64,000 nt of DNA from SAR202 cluster bacterium. Its GTDB lineage: Bacteria > Chloroflexota > Dehalococcoidia > Lucifugimonadales > OSU-TB39. Both the position numbers and the translations under genes were made by a program. The stretch covers positions 186,001-250,000 of the forward strand of contig VFGY01000037.1 in the NCBI GenBank assembly GCA_009392195.1, given 5' to 3'. The first letter of the stretch is position 1, and each line of letters begins with the position of its first letter. This document shows positions 61,144-64,000 of the stretch, piece after piece. Below the pieces are notes generated by a model. The model saw nothing but the letters and a program-made list of their open reading frames with translations, did no database searches and had not been told where the DNA came from.

Positions 61144-62181
61144 TTATCCACCGATTTTATACATTTCTACGCGTCTTGGTTTGTCTGTTTGGTTTGGCTT
61201 ATCTTTTTGCAAAGACCGTAGCTCTGAATATCTGTCTGTGCGATTTTTCCACACATTTCCAATAATATCTGCTATTTCAGTATCGCTAAGCCCCGATCTC
61301 ATTGGGGTTTTTAAGTCTGTACCTAATTGTGTAAATAAACATGTGGCCAGCTTTCCTTCGGGAGACAACCTTAATCTGGTACAGTCGCTACAAAAAGGTT
61401 GTGTGATTGAAGATATGATTCCTATTTCGTTACCGCTGTGTTTGTATTGGTATCGGGCTGCAACTTCTCCTCGATAATTGTTAGGTAAGGGTTCAAGTGG
61501 CAATTCTTCACCAATTTTAGAGAGTATTTCTTTTGCAGAAACAACATCTTTAGCGCTCCAACTATTTAAAGTGCCCACGTCCATATATTCTATGAATCGC
61601 AGGATATGGCCTCGGGCGTCAAAAAATTTAGCCAAATCTAGTATTGTATGAAAATTAACGTTTTTTTGCACAACAGCATTTATTTTTATAGGGGAAAACC
61701 CTGCATCCTCTGCAGCTTCTATTCCTTCAATAACCTTGGATACTGAAACATCTTTGCCGTTCATTTTCTTGAAAATGTTATCATCTAGTGTGTCTAGGCT
61801 TACTGTAAGGCGATTTAGACCAAACTCTTTTAAAATCAAGGCTTTATCTTTTAGCAAATAACCGTTAGTTGTTAACGAAATATCCAAAGAAGGATTGCTA
61901 TTGGAAATTGATTTTATAAGAGTTTCCAAATTCGGCCTGATAAGTGGTTCGCCGCCTGTAATTCGAACTTTTTTGAGTCCAAACGCTGCAAAAATCCGGA
62001 TTAACCTAGAAATTTCTTCAAAAGACAATAACTCATGATTTGGCAAAAAAGAATAGCCTTCACCATAAATCTTTGCCGGCATACAGTATGGGCAACGGAA
62101 GTTGCACTTGTCGATCACAGATACTCGCAAATCCCTTAGAGGTCTATTAAATTTGTCTTTCATTATTGAAGACGGGTTCAT
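61144..62181 (-). CDS. moaA: GTP 3',8-cyclase, radical SAM
   Basis: First step of molybdopterin synthesis from GTP. 345 residues. N-terminal cluster Cys26, Cys30, Cys33 (KCNFRCPYCMPA) binds SAM; the second cluster is in PFCSDCTRLRLSPEGKLATC. The C-terminus ends YKIGG, the family's GG tail. The best GGAGG (62197-62201 on the other strand) is 15 bases before the ATG, an unusually long spacing. The rnhA-moaC fusion follows after 45 bases, so MoaA and MoaC are probably co-expressed. No molybdenum-cofactor riboswitch is recognised upstream. Confidence 0.95.
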   Translation of the reverse strand: MNPSSIMKDKFNRPLRDLRVSVIDKCNFRCPYCMPAKIYGEGYSFLPNHELLSFEEISRLIRIFAAFGLKKVRITGGEPLIRPNLETLIKSISNSNPSLDISLTTNGYLLKDKALILKEFGLNRLTVSLDTLDDNIFKKMNGKDVSVSKVIEGIEAAEDAGFSPIKINAVVQKNVNFHTILDLAKFFDARGHILRFIEYMDVGTLNSWSAKDVVSAKEILSKIGEELPLEPLPNNYRGEVAARYQYKHSGNEIGIISSITQPFCSDCTRLRLSPEGKLATCLFTQLGTDLKTPMRSGLSDTEIADIIGNVWKNRTDRYSELRSLQKDKPNQTDKPRRVEMYKIGG

Positions 62182-62337
62182 AAATCTAGTAATTGGCCTC
62201 CAAAAAGTTAAACCGTGATAATAATTTTACAACTAAAGGCTAAAATAAAGAATAATTTCAACAAATTGGTAGCTTATTAAAATTGTACTATGAAAAACAA
62301 TCAAATCAATTCAAATAAAACGTAATTAGGAAAAAAT

Positions 62338-62925
62338 TTACCCGTGCAAAAACATTAACAATTGAGAAGCTGCTTTTGAGCGATGGCTTATTTGAGATTT
62401 TTGGTCTTCGGATAATTCGCCTGCTGTGCTTTTCAGGGAAGGGATATAAAATATAGGGTCGTATCCGAAACCATTTGTACCTTTGGGGTGGAATTCGATA
62501 AATCCTTCAAGAACCCCTTCGTATACGGTGTTTTTCCCGTCTGGCCAAGCGAGGGCCAAGCTAGTGCGGAATCTTGCTTTTCTTAGATGCCAAGGGATAT
62601 CCTTCATTTCTTCAAGAACTAGATTTATGCGGTCTTTATCGGAAAGACCCTCGCCGCCATATCTGGCAGAATATATTCCTGGCAACCCATTAAGAGCATC
62701 AATCTCGATGCCGGAGTCATCAGCAAGGCATAAATGGTTTGAGGCAATAGAATATGCATTGGCTTTGATTAAAGCGTTTTCTTCAAAGGAACTTCCTGTT
62801 TCAGGCACAGACAAATTTAATCCGACATCATCTGGACTAATTAAAGAATAATTAGATTCCTTTAAAAGCAATCTAAATTCCTGTATTTTGCCGGCGTTTG
62901 TTGTTGCTAATAAGAGATCAGGCAT
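62338..62925 (-). CDS. rdgB: Non-canonical purine NTP pyrophosphatase (XTP/dITP)
   Basis: House-cleaning enzyme that hydrolyses dITP and XTP. About 195 residues from MPDLLLATTNAGKIQEF, the usual N-terminal motif; LADDSGIEIDALNGLPG and YDPIFYIPS complete the site. I use ATG 62925 because an earlier start at 63039 would overlap the aldolase gene by more than 90 bases and adds a non-homologous 38 residues. Confidence 0.94.
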   Translation of the reverse strand: MPDLLLATTNAGKIQEFRLLLKESNYSLISPDDVGLNLSVPETGSSFEENALIKANAYSIASNHLCLADDSGIEIDALNGLPGIYSARYGGEGLSDKDRINLVLEEMKDIPWHLRKARFRTSLALAWPDGKNTVYEGVLEGFIEFHPKGTNGFGYDPIFYIPSLKSTAGELSEDQKSQISHRSKAASQLLMFLHG

Positions 62926-62944
62926 ATGATATATAAGGTTTAGG

Positions 62945-63955
62945 TTATGCTGAATAAGTTCCTTCTCGGGCAGCGCTAGTAACCTCGGCTCTTTGGTAAA
63001 AGCTGTCTTGTGCTGCTTTAGAATTCCCCTCAATTCCACTCCATTCTTTTAATGGAGATGCCTGTAGGCCCCTTCCGTATGAAAAGCTTAATTGCCACGG
63101 AGCTGCGGCTGACTTTGCAGCTTTATTAATGCTGTTTAAGTTGATCGTTGCTTCTTCGTCGCTTTGCCCTCCTGAAAGAAAAACTATTCCTGGAACAGAA
63201 GAAGGAACTGTATTCATTAGACATGCTAATGTTTTTTCTGCAACTTGTTCTGCGGAGGCTCTATTATCGGCATTTTTGCCGGAAAGAACCATGTTGGGCT
63301 TTAATAGTGTCCCTTCGAGCGCTACATTTTGACAGCCTAGTTCATAGTAAACTTCTCGTAAAGTTGTTTTTGTTACCTGCATACAAGTATCTATATCGTG
63401 TGTTCCGTCCATCAACACTTCAGGCTCAACGATTGGGACAAGTCCTGCTTCTTGACTGAGCGCTGCAAACCTTGCTAGGGCATGGGCATTTGTATTTATG
63501 CAATATTGGGTAGGTATCGAATCGCCAATTTCGATGACGCCCCTCCACTTTGTGAACTTGGCGCCTAACTCGCGATACTCATCCAGCCTTTCTCTTAATC
63601 CATCCAGTCCTTCTGTAACTGTTTCAGTCCTTGATCCAGCTAGAGGCTTAGCTCCCTTGTCAACCTTGATTCCTGGGATCATTCCATTATTGGTTATAGT
63701 TTTTACCAGAGAAACCCCGTCATTTCCTTGCTGTCGCATCGTTTCATCATACAATATGATGCCACTGATAAACTGAGAAACATTATTGGTTGTGAACAAC
63801 AACTCCCTATAGTTTCTGCGATTTGTTTCAGTAGAATCTACGCCAATAGAATCAAATCTTTTTTTGATTGTCCCCGAACTTTCATCGGCAGCCAGTATCC
63901 CTTTTCTCGGCGCCACTAATTCAGTTGCTATTTTGGATAGAGCTTGAAGATTCAT
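62945..63955 (-). CDS. Class I fructose-bisphosphate aldolase
   Basis: Schiff-base aldolase of the type common in eukaryotes. 336 residues. GILAADESSGTIKKRF is the opening, GIKVDKG contributes a substrate-binding Lys, VPIVEPEVLMDG carries family Glu residues, and EGTLLKPNMV holds the Schiff-base Lys near 219. FLSGGQSDEEATINLN is the phosphate loop. AGGAG lies 7 bases before the ATG. Class I enzymes occur scattered in bacteria, so transfer is possible but not shown. The 45 bases beyond the start contain only its leader. Confidence 0.94.
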   Translation of the reverse strand: MNLQALSKIATELVAPRKGILAADESSGTIKKRFDSIGVDSTETNRRNYRELLFTTNNVSQFISGIILYDETMRQQGNDGVSLVKTITNNGMIPGIKVDKGAKPLAGSRTETVTEGLDGLRERLDEYRELGAKFTKWRGVIEIGDSIPTQYCINTNAHALARFAALSQEAGLVPIVEPEVLMDGTHDIDTCMQVTKTTLREVYYELGCQNVALEGTLLKPNMVLSGKNADNRASAEQVAEKTLACLMNTVPSSVPGIVFLSGGQSDEEATINLNSINKAAKSAAAPWQLSFSYGRGLQASPLKEWSGIEGNSKAAQDSFYQRAEVTSAAREGTYSA

Positions 63956-64000
63956 ATTTTAACTCCTACTTTTTATATGATACGACCAATTCAACTGCAT

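Noticed and set aside
62925-63039. Longer rdgB start at 63039
   Set aside because: It would overlap the aldolase coding sequence and adds residues with no family resemblance.
1-64000. CRISPR arrays, insertion sequences, prophage or toxin-antitoxin pairs
   Set aside because: No short regularly spaced repeats, transposase motifs, integrases or paired small genes were found on either strand.

Overview
The window is one stretch of an AT-rich bacterial chromosome that reads as ordinary, densely packed core and metabolic genes. I see no rRNA or tRNA genes, insertion sequences, phage genes or CRISPR arrays. The best taxonomic guess is a marine-type Chloroflexota (SAR202/Dehalococcoidia-like). The clues are a 1463-residue membrane protein with the YYYxG signature of the 'Chlor_Arch_YYY' (DUF2298) family, a single-chain AccD-AccA carboxyltransferase, abundant acyl-CoA and CoA-transferase chemistry, and low G+C. 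This assignment is an inference, not a measurement.

Layout. 0-5.2 kb (+): leucine biosynthesis leuA (cut by the left edge), leuC and leuD, with an unrecognised barrel-like protein between leuA and leuC. 5.2-18.3 kb (-): a long co-directional run. In transcription order it holds a SRPBCC protein, methylmalonyl-CoA mutase large subunit, acyl-CoA dehydrogenase, epimerase and mutase B12 subunit, then yceD-rpmF-fabD-nusB-acpP, type-4 UDG, RNase J, FtsK and AccDA. 18.5-27.2 kb: ruvB, a heterodimeric ABC exporter, an orphan ECF sigma factor, a GNAT acetyltransferase, PrkA and a small membrane protein. 27.4-32.6 kb (-): a three-gene 2-oxoacid/acetoin dehydrogenase (E1alpha, E1beta, E2, no E3), with an NHL beta-propeller and an HpcH-type aldolase upstream behind a clear terminator. 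32.7-41.1 kb: sbcC (apparently leaderless), uvrA, rpsU, an inositol-phosphatase-like enzyme, a hydroxyacid-oxoacid transhydrogenase-like enzyme and a lone Lrp-type RAM domain. 41.2-48.1 kb (-): the giant YYY/PMT protein, pyrE, nadD and obgE. 48.3-49.7 kb (-): dnaA.

Near dnaA the + strand changes from C excess to G excess in the lines I counted, so this is a candidate replication-origin region. From 50 kb on (mostly -): a glycerol-1-phosphate dehydrogenase-like protein, a TlpA-type thioredoxin, a CaiB CoA-transferase with a glutaryl-CoA dehydrogenase (a plausible glutarate-to-crotonyl-CoA pair), a TTG-started sortase, gatA/gatC, a membrane-anchored 14-repeat kelch protein (+), pth, an RNase HI-MoaC fusion, moaA, rdgB and a class I fructose-bisphosphate aldolase.

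No single novel defence or mobile system is visible. The most unusual items are the RNase HI-MoaC fusion with a built-in internal start, the skew switch beside dnaA with a 30-bp-spaced repeat in its leader, the leaderless sbcC promoter, and two long perfect palindromes inside coding sequence.
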